A DNA stretch of 64,000 nt, from assembly GCA_024401645.1 (NCBI GenBank), contig JAKSKR010000010.1:20601-84600 (forward strand), read 5' to 3'. Source of the DNA: Paludibacteraceae bacterium (GTDB taxonomy: Bacteria > Bacteroidota > Bacteroidia > Bacteroidales > Paludibacteraceae). The notes beneath the pieces were generated by a model. That model searched no databases. It had not been told where the DNA came from and saw only the letters and a program-made list of their open reading frames with translations. A program made the position numbers and the translations under genes. Position 1 is the stretch's first letter. Each line of letters opens with the position of its first letter. Shown in pieces: positions 51,417-60,518 of this stretch.

Positions 51417-52022
51417 ATGTTCTCTCTGAAATCAGTTGTCACATGTTTAGGCTGCATTGCAGCTCTTGCACTCGGTTCTTCTTGCAAACACGAGAAGACC
51501 TATGCCGATTATTTGGAAGATGAAAAAAGGGCTATTAAGAACTATATAAGCAGCAACAACATTAAGGTGGTTACGACCATGCCCGACAGCACAACCGAAT
51601 GGATTGACGCCGACGGCTCGCCTGTCTACTACAGGTTTAGCGACGGTCTCTTGTTCCACCTCATCGATAAGGGCGACACCACAACCCTAGAGCCTAATAT
51701 TAACAATATGGCATGGGTACGCCACATTGGCGTAACCCTATCGGGCGTTACGTTGTTCGACTGCTCGGCAGCCCGCAATCCTAACCCAGACTGTTTCCGC
51801 ATCATTTCAAGCCCTAATTACGACCGTACCCTTTGGGCCGATGTTTATGGCGTTGGTTTCCAGAAGGCGGTTAGAAACATGTATGCCGGTGGCCACTGTA
51901 AGGTGATTATTCCTTTCAAGATTGGTAATGGTTATGCTGTTGACCTTTACGGCATTCAGAGTAGCGACGGCGATGCCAAGCGCCCTATGGCCTACGAAAT
52001 TTGGCTAACGCGTGTAGAATAA
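51417..52022 (+). CDS. DUF4827 lipoprotein, FKBP-like
   Basis: 201 residues from the ATG at 51417; a TTG at 51396 overlaps the preceding gene. The signal peptide ends with the lipobox ALGSSCKH. The start of the mature part, KTYADYLEDEKRAIKNYISSNNIKVV, is the mark of DUF4827, a Bacteroidetes family of periplasmic or outer-membrane lipoproteins related to FKBPs. Function unknown. It overlaps no coding sequence and leads 6 bases into the methyltransferase gene. Confidence 0.85.
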   Translation: MFSLKSVVTCLGCIAALALGSSCKHEKTYADYLEDEKRAIKNYISSNNIKVVTTMPDSTTEWIDADGSPVYYRFSDGLLFHLIDKGDTTTLEPNINNMAWVRHIGVTLSGVTLFDCSAARNPNPDCFRIISSPNYDRTLWADVYGVGFQKAVRNMYAGGHCKVIIPFKIGNGYAVDLYGIQSSDGDAKRPMAYEIWLTRVE

Positions 52023-52028
52023 GTCCCT

Positions 52029-52787
52029 ATGCCAGTAACAAAGAACCAAATTAAGTTGGTGCGCTCGTTGGCGCAGCGCAAGGAACGCAATGCTACGGGC
52101 CTGTTTGTGGCTGAAGGTGACAAACTGGTGCCCGACTTGTTTTCTGCATTCCACTGCCAGCTGCTTATTGCTACTGCCGAATTTTTGCAGAAACACCCCA
52201 ATTTGAAGGCCGACGAGGTGGTTGAAACCAATCATTCTGATATTGAACGCGCCTCGTTGCTGAATGCGCCGCAACAGGTTATTGCCCTTTTCAGAATGCC
52301 GCAGCACAAGTTTTCGGCCGACATGGTTGCCGACCAGTTGACCTTGGTGCTCGACAAGGTGCAAGACCCCGGAAACCTGGGTACCATTGTGCGCATTGCC
52401 GATTGGTTTGGCATTCATTCCATTGTCTGCTCTCCCGACACGGTCGATGTCTTCAACCCGAAGACCGTTCAGGCCACGATGGGCGCCTTGGCACGTGTCA
52501 AGGTCTACTATACGCCATTAGAAGATTTCTTGAAGGCCTTGCCGAAGGACTTCCCTGTTTTCGGAACCTTCCTTGAAGGCGACAATATCTATAAGATGGA
52601 CTTGCCACAGAAGGCGGTTGTTATTATGGGTAACGAAGGTAACGGCATTTCTGCCGAGGTGGGCAAGTTGGTCAACCGCAAGCTGTTCATTCCTAGCTAC
52701 CCTGCCGACCAACCAACATCCGAGTCGTTAAATGTGGCAGTGGCAACAGCTATTACCTGTGCCGAATTTCGCCGACGTACTTACTAA
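52029..52787 (+). CDS. TrmH/SpoU-family RNA methyltransferase
   Basis: 252 residues. An N-terminal substrate-binding domain (FVAEGDKLVPDLF, family EG.K), then the SPOUT fold: LDKVQDPGNLGTIVRIADWFG, VIMGNEGNGIS and the knot region SESLNVAVATAI. It methylates a ribose 2'-OH in rRNA or tRNA; the target position cannot be deduced. Confidence 0.92.
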   Translation: MPVTKNQIKLVRSLAQRKERNATGLFVAEGDKLVPDLFSAFHCQLLIATAEFLQKHPNLKADEVVETNHSDIERASLLNAPQQVIALFRMPQHKFSADMVADQLTLVLDKVQDPGNLGTIVRIADWFGIHSIVCSPDTVDVFNPKTVQATMGALARVKVYYTPLEDFLKALPKDFPVFGTFLEGDNIYKMDLPQKAVVIMGNEGNGISAEVGKLVNRKLFIPSYPADQPTSESLNVAVATAITCAEFRRRTY

Positions 52788-52802
52788 ATTCTATACAATT
52801 CA

Positions 52803-53390
52803 ATGAAACAAGATTTTTCTGCAATGGAGGAAGATCTTAAGGCTGCACTTGAGGTCTTGAAGAAGGGTGGTGTCATCCTATATCCAACCGATACCATTTG
52901 GGGCATTGGTTGCGATGCGACCAACGAGGCCGCTGTGAAACGAGTTTATGAAATTAAGCAACGCGACGACTCGAAAGCGCTCATTACATTGACCGACAAT
53001 CCTGTTGCCATTGAACGCATTGCCGACATGCCCGAAGTGGCTTATAGCGTTATTGAGGCTTGTGGCGAAGAGCAACCCATGACCATCATTTACGATGGCG
53101 GACGCAACCTTGCTCCTAACCTCTTGGCCGAAGATGGCAGCATTGGCATTCGTGTTACGCACGAGGCTTTCTCTGCTGAACTTTGTCGCCGTTTGCGCCG
53201 TCCGTTGGTATCAACATCGGCTAATATTTCTGGCCAACCAAGTCCAAAATCGTTTGCCGATATTACGGAAGATGTCAAGTCGCAGATGGACTATATTGTG
53301 AAATACCGTCAAAACGACAACACGCCACACAAGCCGTCAAAAATCATTAAGCTTAAGGCCAACGGTGCTGTAACCATCATTCGTGGCTAG
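52803..53390 (+). CDS. tsaC: L-threonylcarbamoyladenylate synthase
   Basis: 195 residues, YrdC/Sua5 domain. YPTDTIWGIGCDATNEAAVKRVYEIKQR is the characteristic N-terminal block, followed by GSIGIRVTHEAF and STSANISGQPSP. It makes threonylcarbamoyl-AMP for the universal t6A37 modification of tRNA. Length corresponds to the YrdC form without the Sua5 extension. Last gene of the operon. Confidence 0.93.
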   Translation: MKQDFSAMEEDLKAALEVLKKGGVILYPTDTIWGIGCDATNEAAVKRVYEIKQRDDSKALITLTDNPVAIERIADMPEVAYSVIEACGEEQPMTIIYDGGRNLAPNLLAEDGSIGIRVTHEAFSAELCRRLRRPLVSTSANISGQPSPKSFADITEDVKSQMDYIVKYRQNDNTPHKPSKIIKLKANGAVTIIRG

Positions 53391-53411
53391 GGCAAAGTTA
53401 TTACAAAATAA

Positions 53412-53450
53412 GAAACGCACTCAAACCTTTTGGTTCGCGTGCGTTTTTTT
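53412..53450. terminator. Terminator between convergent genes
   Basis: Stem AACGCAC (53414-53420) with GTGCGTT (53439-53445), followed by a T-run on the plus strand and preceded by A-rich sequence, so it can serve both convergent genes. Confidence 0.7.
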
Positions 53451-53458
53451 CATTCGTG

Positions 53459-54169
53459 TTAGTAGTGCAAATAAAAGTCTTTAACCAAGTCTATGAACTG
53501 GTCGGTTTTCTCGTTGTTGTTGCCGTTCGAGAGGACCAGTGTGTCTTCAGTTCCCCTTTCTGGCTTTTCCTTGCCCACCTCCACCAGCATGCGTTTGGGT
53601 GTCTTGTTTATGGTGGTCTTTACCCAGGTGGTGTGCCTAACGTGCAGTCCGCAAGCTATGCTTTCGGCTAGTAGGCGTTTCCCTTCTTCGCAAGGTAGCA
53701 CCACGGCTAGTTTCCCCTTTTCGGAAAGGTTTTTCGTCGCAAAGTGCACAATGTCTTCAACGGTAAGACTGTCGTTGTGCCTTGCGGCGCTGCGCTTGGC
53801 GTCGGGGGCCTTCAGGGCATTGGTAAAGTAGGGGGGATTGCTGACTATGAGGTCGAATTGGCATGAGGGTAGATAGTCTTGCAGCTTTTCGCCAACAATG
53901 TCAATGCGGTTTGGCCATGGGCTGCTTGCCACATTTTCACGGGCTTGTTCGGCAGCGTCTGTGTCTATCTCAATACCGGTAATCTGGCAATCGTTAGTGC
54001 TGCGTTGGGCAACCATAAGGGCAATGAGTCCTGTTCCGGTCCCAATGTCTAGCACCCTTTTTGAGTCGGTGGTGTCGCACCAGCAGCCAATCAGCACGCC
54101 ATCGGTACCCACCTTCATGGCGCACCGGTCTTGTTCAATGTTGAACTGTTTGAATCTGAATCCAGCCAC
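53459..54169 (-). CDS. trmN6: tRNA1(Val) adenine-37 N6-methyltransferase
   Basis: 236 residues, starting at GTG 54169; the family N-terminus (FRFKQFNIEQDRCAMKVGTDGVLIG) begins right after it and no ATG lies at a suitable point. Motif I VLDIGTGTGLIALMVAQ, IEIDTDA and the catalytic NPPY in LIVSNPPYFTNA are present. YfiC/TrmN6 enzymes methylate A37 of tRNA-Val. Six bases separate it from the DUF4349 gene upstream. Confidence 0.92.
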   Translation of the reverse strand: MAGFRFKQFNIEQDRCAMKVGTDGVLIGCWCDTTDSKRVLDIGTGTGLIALMVAQRSTNDCQITGIEIDTDAAEQARENVASSPWPNRIDIVGEKLQDYLPSCQFDLIVSNPPYFTNALKAPDAKRSAARHNDSLTVEDIVHFATKNLSEKGKLAVVLPCEEGKRLLAESIACGLHVRHTTWVKTTINKTPKRMLVEVGKEKPERGTEDTLVLSNGNNNEKTDQFIDLVKDFYLHY

Positions 54170-54175
54170 AAAGCC

Positions 54176-54976
54176 TTACTTTTTGCGTTTTTTGTAGAAG
54201 TAGAATCCGGCACCGCCAATTAGGAGCAACGGCCAAATGTAAAGTAAGCCAAGGAAGATGTACCTGATGACTGAAAGACCGCCAGCCAGGGCTTCTACAA
54301 TTTCAGAACCGAACGAAGGGCCATTGTTGGCTGGTGCATTAGAGTTCTCTATGTTCAGGTCGATTGTCACTTCGCTATAAGCCGCTTTTTTCTCAATAAC
54401 CAAGCGGCTACCGTTCAAGCGGTCCATCTCCTCCTGCAGTTCGTTTATTTTTTCCTGAACCTCCAGTATGTCCGACATCTTGTTTGCCTTCTTCAAAAGC
54501 TCGCGGTATTGGTTAAGGGCTGCTTCCTTGCTCTTTATGCTCGATGCCACGTCGTTATATTTGTCGGTCATGTCAATCACCGAAATGTCCTTCTTGCTTA
54601 ACTTTCCACCCACTTTAGCCAGGTCGTCTGTAAAGTTGTAGAAAGTTCCCGAAGGGATGTTGGCAACCACCGAGTGACGCCACGTTAGCTGTTCTTCCTT
54701 ACTTTTGTAGCCATTGTAGTGCTTGATGAGTTGGTCGATGTTGGTATATACCGAGTCGACGTTCTTTTGGGTGACATCTATGTCAATTATGCCCTTGGCT
54801 ACCATCTTGCGGTCTTCAACCATCACGGTAGGCGATATTGTTTTTGTGTTGCCACCGTCAAATGCTGCCGTTTCTTCCACATCGGCTACTGCTTCTATGG
54901 CTGCTTCGCTGTGTTTGCTGCCACTGCAAGCACAAACTGTGAGTAAGAAATATGCAAAAATGAGTGTCTTCTTCAT
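54176..54976 (-). CDS. DUF4349 lipoprotein with C-terminal membrane helix
   Basis: 266 residues from ATG 54976, where a lipobox signal (LLTVCACSGS) begins; the frame open to 55036 would add 20 non-signal residues. The DUF4349 domain follows: KMVAKGIIDIDVTQKNVDSVYTNIDQLIKHYNGY, ISVIDMTDKYNDVASSIKSKEAALNQY, then a coiled coil (about 160-200) and a C-terminal helix (FLGLLYIWPLLLIGGAGFYFY) with a basic tail. Function unknown; anti-sigma-like sensor roles have been suggested for some relatives. Confidence 0.88.
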   Translation of the reverse strand: MKKTLIFAYFLLTVCACSGSKHSEAAIEAVADVEETAAFDGGNTKTISPTVMVEDRKMVAKGIIDIDVTQKNVDSVYTNIDQLIKHYNGYKSKEEQLTWRHSVVANIPSGTFYNFTDDLAKVGGKLSKKDISVIDMTDKYNDVASSIKSKEAALNQYRELLKKANKMSDILEVQEKINELQEEMDRLNGSRLVIEKKAAYSEVTIDLNIENSNAPANNGPSFGSEIVEALAGGLSVIRYIFLGLLYIWPLLLIGGAGFYFYKKRKK

Positions 54977-55133
54977 GTTCTTATAGTTGAAATTTCTATT
55001 CGTAAAGATAAGTTTTTTTTCAATGTATAATGCCATTTCGCAAGAAAAGTGAAAGCCTACAGAATGCTTGATTCTTTTTTTGAGTGGACGTTAACACGAA
55101 CTGAAAGAATTGCCATCTTTAGTTTTCTTTTAT

Positions 55134-55141
55134 TACTTTTG
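55134..55141 (+). promoter_or_regulatory. Probable -7 element for the mcrBC operon
   Basis: TACTTTTG, a TAnnTTTG match, 22 bases before the ATG at 55163, which gives a very short leader. Confidence 0.5.
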
Positions 55142-55162
55142 TAGCTACTAATTTGTGTGCAA

Positions 55163-57904
55163 ATGACATTAATAGCTACAGATAAACTGAATCTTGTTCG
55201 CCAACTCGTAGAGATTTTTAAGAATGCAAAACCGTTTAACGGATTTGATGAAGAATATAAATGGAAGTTATTAGACTTGTGTGAGGGCAAAGGTTGTCTC
55301 GAGATAATAGAAAACCTAAAAGGAAAGAACCTTGTAGATAATATGAGGGTCGATGCTGTCTTCAAAAAGTTGAAAGAGACCAAGCCTAATGAATTGTCTG
55401 CTTGTATTGAGAAGTTATTTGAAGATTCTGTTCCTCTTGAAGATAGGTTGGAACAGTATAAGACTTCAATGCGTAACATGTGTGACGATTCAATTAAAAG
55501 TTGTGCTAATGATGAGCGTACAGCGGCAGCTTTGTTGACTTGTCATAATCCGAATACATACACTTTTTATAAGGATGAGGTTTATCAGCTAATTTGTCAA
55601 TATTTTGGAGTTGAAAGCGAAAAGCCTGGGAAAAAGTACAAGCATTTTCTTGAATTGATTTCTGAAGTGGAAGCTAAATATGGCAATGAGATTCAAGCTC
55701 TAATGCAAAATCAAATATCACAATACAAGAATAAACCCATTAAACTTGCAGTGCAGACTTTGTTCTGGTGCATGAAGGAAGAAATTATAAAACAGACAAA
55801 AATGAAATTTACTTGGATACCGTTCTATAGAGAATTTGCAGAAAAGTTATTGAAATTCCGTTCAGATAGAAAGAGTTTGTTGGAATTTATATATAGTCAA
55901 AGGACTGAAATGAAAGCTGACTATCTCCACGATAAAGATGGAAGTCTTACTGATATAGATCCGTTTACAACAATGGGAATCTTCAATCGTGGTATTACCG
56001 AGGATAATAGGTTAAGGACCATAGCGTTGTTTAAACAATTCCTTGGTATTGATACAGAAGTCCCGAGTGATTTTACAGGTATTCCTATTCTTGATAATAG
56101 AAAATCACATTTCTTTGGTTTTATTGACAAAAGAAATGCTAATGACATTGAAAACCTTTGGACATTATTTGAGAAAATCTTAAAGGAGGAGGATATAGAA
56201 GATATTTTTAATGTAATTATTACCCAGTATGCAATAAACATTAATGTGACTATGGGATTGTTTTGGGTGTGTCCTAATGATTTCCTAGCGTTAGATGGTC
56301 TCAATAAAAAGTATTTAAAAACGAAATATAATATAGAGATTCCAAGTAAAGTCCCAAAATATGAAGAATACAAGAACATACTGGAGGATATTAAGCAATG
56401 TATGAAGTCAGGAAAAATTAAAGAAAAGTCTTTTTATGAATTGTCTGCAGGCTCATTTTCGGGTGATCTTGGTTTCTCAAATGTTGGTAAATATGACGAT
56501 GTACTTAAAACATGGAAACGAAGAAAAAATATGGTTTTGGTAGGTGCTCCCGGCACAGGAAAAACCTACGTGGTTCCTGAATATGTGGTTAGATTGTGTT
56601 GCCCTGATATTGATGAAGATAAGCTTTCACGAAAGCAAGTGATGGAACGTTACGAAAAACTTAAAAGTGAAAATCGCGTAGCTTTTACAACTTTCCACCA
56701 ATCATTCGATTATGAGGATTGGATGGAAGGCTTATGTCCCGTTGTAGATGGTGAATCGAACCAAATAACCTATGATATCAAGACTGGTATATTTAAAAAT
56801 TTGTGTGAAGAAGCTGAAAGACCAATTATTAAAGATAAGACAAGTGGAATAAGTGGGGATGCTAAAGTTTGGAAAGTTTCTTTAGGTGGCAGTGGCGAAA
56901 ATGACGTAAGAAAAGATTGTATGAATAATAATCGCATTCGTATTGGATGGGACTATTATGGAGCTGTCATTTCAGAGGAAACCGATTGGGCATCCCATAA
57001 TAACAATGGTAAAATTATTCTTGAAGCATTTTGTGTGAAAATGAATGTTGGGGATATAATCTTAAGTTGTTATTCGAATAAAACAATTGATGCTATTGGT
57101 GTCGTTACAGGTGATTATGAGTATCGAGATGAATTACCTACCTATAAACGCGTAAGAGCTGTAAAATGGTTAGTTAAGGGTATTAACGAAAATGTTTATG
57201 AACTAAACGATAATAAGTTTTTAACCACAGGCTCGGTTTATCAGCTACGATCAATGTCTCTTGATAAGGTGAAATCTTTACTTGATAAGCATAAGCAAGA
57301 ATCATCAATGGAAACTAATAACCAACCTTATGTAATGGTTATTGACGAATTGAATAGGGGTAATGTCTCAAAAATATTTGGAGAACTTATAACATTGTTG
57401 GAACCTGATAAACGAAAAGGATGTATTAACTCTGAAAGTGTTCTTCTTCCTTATTCTAAACAATCATTCTCTATCCCAAGTAATGTTTATGTTCTAGCAA
57501 CAATGAACACGGCTGATAGATCTTTGGGCTCTTTGGATTATGCAATTAGAAGACGATTTTCGTTTGTTGCGGAAAGACCTCATGAACTCAATGTGCCAGG
57601 GTTTGACGTGGATTTATTCAGAAAAGTTAGCGAACTTTTTATATCTAATTATGATGAATGTTGTGCTTGTGAATGGTGTGATACTGTTAGGCTAGAATCT
57701 GCTGATACTTTATCAGAGGATTTCAAACCAGAAGATGTTTGGATAGGTCATAGTTATTTTATAATGGAAGATGAAAATGGAAACAATATTAAGAGCGAAA
57801 GGTTAAAATATGAAATAATTCCATTGTTGGAAGAATATGTCCGAGATGGCATTTTGAATCAGGATGCACAAACTGTAATTGATCAATTATACGAGGAGGT
57901 GTAA
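55163..57904 (+). CDS. mcrB: McrB-like AAA GTPase with inserted EVE-like domain
   Basis: 913 residues from ATG 55163 (a GTG lies two codons earlier). Residues 1-440 are helical with no family I recognise, probably the DNA- or target-recognition part. The AAA core has Walker A VGAPGTGKT (462-470; numbering from the GTG), Walker B VMVIDELNRG (726-735) and the McrB-type sensor MNTADRSLGSLDYAIRRRF (783-801). Between Walker A and Walker B, residues about 568-700 form a separate block (VWKVSLGGSG, RIRIGWDYYG, VGDIILSCYS, DAIGVVTGDYEYRD) that reads as an EVE (PUA-like) domain, which in other proteins binds modified bases. With McrC it would restrict modified DNA. The gene is AT-rich relative to its neighbours. 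Confidence 0.88.
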   Translation: MTLIATDKLNLVRQLVEIFKNAKPFNGFDEEYKWKLLDLCEGKGCLEIIENLKGKNLVDNMRVDAVFKKLKETKPNELSACIEKLFEDSVPLEDRLEQYKTSMRNMCDDSIKSCANDERTAAALLTCHNPNTYTFYKDEVYQLICQYFGVESEKPGKKYKHFLELISEVEAKYGNEIQALMQNQISQYKNKPIKLAVQTLFWCMKEEIIKQTKMKFTWIPFYREFAEKLLKFRSDRKSLLEFIYSQRTEMKADYLHDKDGSLTDIDPFTTMGIFNRGITEDNRLRTIALFKQFLGIDTEVPSDFTGIPILDNRKSHFFGFIDKRNANDIENLWTLFEKILKEEDIEDIFNVIITQYAININVTMGLFWVCPNDFLALDGLNKKYLKTKYNIEIPSKVPKYEEYKNILEDIKQCMKSGKIKEKSFYELSAGSFSGDLGFSNVGKYDDVLKTWKRRKNMVLVGAPGTGKTYVVPEYVVRLCCPDIDEDKLSRKQVMERYEKLKSENRVAFTTFHQSFDYEDWMEGLCPVVDGESNQITYDIKTGIFKNLCEEAERPIIKDKTSGISGDAKVWKVSLGGSGENDVRKDCMNNNRIRIGWDYYGAVISEETDWASHNNNGKIILEAFCVKMNVGDIILSCYSNKTIDAIGVVTGDYEYRDELPTYKRVRAVKWLVKGINENVYELNDNKFLTTGSVYQLRSMSLDKVKSLLDKHKQESSMETNNQPYVMVIDELNRGNVSKIFGELITLLEPDKRKGCINSESVLLPYSKQSFSIPSNVYVLATMNTADRSLGSLDYAIRRRFSFVAERPHELNVPGFDVDLFRKVSELFISNYDECCACEWCDTVRLESADTLSEDFKPEDVWIGHSYFIMEDENGNNIKSERLKYEIIPLLEEYVRDGILNQDAQTVIDQLYEEV

Positions 57905-57908
57905 TTAG

Positions 57909-59222
57909 ATGAAAATTATTCAACTTCGGGAACAAACTCCGGAAAAAAACATATTACAATTGGATGAAGACTGTCTTCTTAATTATTTAGAAGATGGTGA
58001 AAATAGAATATATTCTGTTCAAAGAGGACGTGAGAATAACGAATTATGTCTAAAATTAGAGAGAATTGATAACGACATATTTGTCACAAGTTCTTATTTT
58101 GTTGGCTTGGATTGGTTAAAAGTAAATGAATTGGCAGTCCAAGTTGTCCCAAAAATGAATGATGGTTTCGAAGTTGATTATAGCAAAATGTTGAATGAAG
58201 CATTACAGGAACCGGAAAATTTTGAACATTTACAGGATTTACTAACTGTTGATTTTACTAAACCATCAGTTGAAATTAGCCAATATCAAGATACGTTGAG
58301 TGTTTTTTTAGTTACTGAATATCTAAATTTATTATATCATTTAGTAAAGAAAGGACTAAAAAAAAGTTTCTATGCAATAGAAAACAATCTTGAAGGTAAA
58401 ATTAAAGGAAGATTACTTGTCGCAAAGAACATTCATCAAAACCTAATGAGAGGACATGTGGCAAATAATGTTTGTTCTTATGAAATACTAGATGTTGATT
58501 CTAAAGAAAATCGAATCCTAAAGAAAGCTTTTAGGTTTTGTTGTCGTCAATTAGAAGTCTTTGACAACGCTTTTGATACAGGTGAGTTGAAAAAAATGGT
58601 TAGGTTTATCAACCCTTATTTCGAATCAGTCGGAGATGTCGTTGATGTTAACACAATAGTACATATAAAGATAAACCCTATATTTAAGGATTATAGTCGT
58701 ACATTGAAATATGCACAGTTGTTGTTGCATAGATATAGTTATAATATTTCTGACATTGGGAGAATTAAAGTGAAAACACCTCCTTTTTGGATTGATATGA
58801 GCAAACTTTTTGAATTGTATGTTTTTCATCGTTTGAGAAAAGTTTTCACAGGTAAGAAGGAGATATTTTATCACTTAAAGTCACATAGACAAGAGTTAGA
58901 TTATTTACTTAATCCGCAAGTGTGGCCTGAACCTTATGTTATAGATGCAAAATACAAACCTAGGTATAAAACATCAACATCTATATTAATGGATGACGCT
59001 AGAGAAGTTAGTGGGTATGCTAGATTAAGTAATATTTATAAAAGGTTAGGCCTTGAAGAGGATCGTACTTTACCGATTAAATGCTTAATAATATATCCGG
59101 ATCAAAGTGCAAAAGATTATTTCTCGTTTACACGAATGAAAGAGCCTGATTTTGAAAAGATTGGAGGTTATGTTAGAATGTATAAACTTGGAATTCGTCT
59201 ACCTATTGTTGAGAAAACATGA
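57909..59222 (+). CDS. mcrC: McrC-like endonuclease subunit
   Basis: 437 residues. N-terminal McrC domain, then a helical region (KIKGRLLVAKNIHQNLMRGHVANNV, about 164-188, typical of McrC), and the PD-(D/E)XK nuclease: Asp331 in RQELDYLL and Asp346-Ala-Lys348 in VIDAKYKPRY. It provides the cleavage activity for the McrB motor and follows mcrB by 4 bases. AT-rich, with no terminator directly after. Confidence 0.9.
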   Translation: MKIIQLREQTPEKNILQLDEDCLLNYLEDGENRIYSVQRGRENNELCLKLERIDNDIFVTSSYFVGLDWLKVNELAVQVVPKMNDGFEVDYSKMLNEALQEPENFEHLQDLLTVDFTKPSVEISQYQDTLSVFLVTEYLNLLYHLVKKGLKKSFYAIENNLEGKIKGRLLVAKNIHQNLMRGHVANNVCSYEILDVDSKENRILKKAFRFCCRQLEVFDNAFDTGELKKMVRFINPYFESVGDVVDVNTIVHIKINPIFKDYSRTLKYAQLLLHRYSYNISDIGRIKVKTPPFWIDMSKLFELYVFHRLRKVFTGKKEIFYHLKSHRQELDYLLNPQVWPEPYVIDAKYKPRYKTSTSILMDDAREVSGYARLSNIYKRLGLEEDRTLPIKCLIIYPDQSAKDYFSFTRMKEPDFEKIGGYVRMYKLGIRLPIVEKT

Positions 59223-59260
59223 CACCTTTTTTGTAATCAGTATCTCTCCCCCAAAACAAA

Positions 59261-59296
59261 AAAGGAGAACTTCCCATCACGGTTCAGCTCTCCTTA
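59261..59296 (-). terminator. Possible terminator of the PD40 gene
   Basis: AAGGAGA (59262-59268) can pair with TCTCCTT (59289-59295); the minus strand then runs into TTTTTTGTTTTGG. The loop is large (20 bases). Confidence 0.45.
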
Positions 59297-59324
59297 CTCA
59301 TAGATTTTAGTGTGTTGTTACTCG

Positions 59325-60182
59325 TTATTCGTTTATTTCGTAGCTCACGAATGCAAAACGCTTGCTGTCGGGAGCCCATGAATTTACGTTGATTGTTCCT
59401 TGACCGCCAAATAGCTCGACAATGGTCTTTGGCTCGCCACCTTCGGCTGGCATGAGGCGAAGGACGACATTCTTGTTCGGTAGGTGTTCGTCTGGCTTAA
59501 GGTCGCCCTTGTGGTAGGCAACGTAAACCACCAACTTGTTGTTTGGTGAAACGTGGCCGAACCATGCGTTCAAGTCTTCGTCGAATGTCATCTGTTGCTG
59601 CTCACTACCGTCGGCTTTCATACGCCAAAGCTGCATCAAGCCGGTCTTTACCCAGTTAAACCAGATGTATTTGCCGTCTGGCGTGTATTCGGGGCCGTCG
59701 CTTAACCCATCTTCACCCTTGGTGTGTGCTGTTTCTATGCCGGTTGCAAGGTCAAGTGTGTGCACTACGTGGGCATCGCCACGGAAGGCACAGTAGGCCA
59801 TCTGCTTCATGTCCGGACTCCAACCGTGCAGGTAGCTAGGGCCAATAGGAGTAATCTCTTTTGCCTCGCCGCCCTCGAATGGGAAGGTGTAGATGCGCGA
59901 GTTTCCGTCGCTAGCCGTGTGGTGGCTAACGGCAATCATCTTACCATCGCTTGAAATGACGTGGTCGTTGTTGCACTTGGTGGCTATGCCCGAATAGATT
60001 TCTTCGGGATTGCCGGCACCGTCGGCCGAAATCTTATAAAGACGTCCGTTTGAATTGTAAACCAACCATTTGCCATCTGGCGTCCAGTTGGGGGCTTCTA
60101 TGATGAAAGGGAACTCTTTTATCACTTGTCTTGTGCCTTTTTCAATGTCGAAAATTTCAAGCTTGCTGATGGTCTTTGTCAT
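59325..60182 (-). CDS. PD40/TolB-like beta-propeller protein
   Basis: 285 residues without signal peptide or membrane segment. Six or so propeller blades with the PD40 pattern (PNWTPDGKWLVYNSNGRLYKIS, DGKMIAVSHHTASDGNSRIYTF, YLHGWSPDMKQMAYCAF, PEYTPDGKYIWFNW, WAPDSKRFAFVSY). TolB itself is periplasmic; lack of an export signal makes a cytoplasmic propeller more likely. No enzymatic role is evident. It is followed 115 bases later by the end of mcrC on the opposite strand. Confidence 0.85.
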   Translation of the reverse strand: MTKTISKLEIFDIEKGTRQVIKEFPFIIEAPNWTPDGKWLVYNSNGRLYKISADGAGNPEEIYSGIATKCNNDHVISSDGKMIAVSHHTASDGNSRIYTFPFEGGEAKEITPIGPSYLHGWSPDMKQMAYCAFRGDAHVVHTLDLATGIETAHTKGEDGLSDGPEYTPDGKYIWFNWVKTGLMQLWRMKADGSEQQQMTFDEDLNAWFGHVSPNNKLVVYVAYHKGDLKPDEHLPNKNVVLRLMPAEGGEPKTIVELFGGQGTINVNSWAPDSKRFAFVSYEINE

Positions 60183-60233
60183 ATAATTGTGAATTTAGTT
60201 GACAGTAAATAGGGTGGGGAAGTTGCAGATGCT

Positions 60234-60518
60234 TTATTCCTTAATCTGTGGAATGCTCTTCTCTTCCTTCTCGTCATCCTTCAGAATCTCGCCACAATCG
60301 GGACAGAAGTGCATGTCCTTGTAGCCGTTGTAGGAAATGTAGAAAAGGATGGCCGAAGGTATTAGGTTGCCAATGGTGCCTGCTGCTGTGTTGCAGAATG
60401 GGGCGCTGATTAATAGTAAACAAGCGCCAATGCCAGCATAAACATATTTCTTTTTAGCTATTGCTCTATTGGGTAACTTGCGCCCACAGTAGGGACAAGT
60501 TCTGTTTTCTTTTTCCAT
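60234..60518 (-). CDS. Membrane protein with split zinc ribbon
   Basis: 94 residues. CPYCGRKLP at the N-terminus and CPDCGEIL at the C-terminus could form one zinc ribbon or two half-sites on the same side of the membrane, because two hydrophobic segments (about 28-45 and 50-66) lie between them. No family is recognised. The gene runs leftwards 51 bases before the PD40 gene and may be co-transcribed. Confidence 0.7.
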   Translation of the reverse strand: MEKENRTCPYCGRKLPNRAIAKKKYVYAGIGACLLLISAPFCNTAAGTIGNLIPSAILFYISYNGYKDMHFCPDCGEILKDDEKEEKSIPQIKE

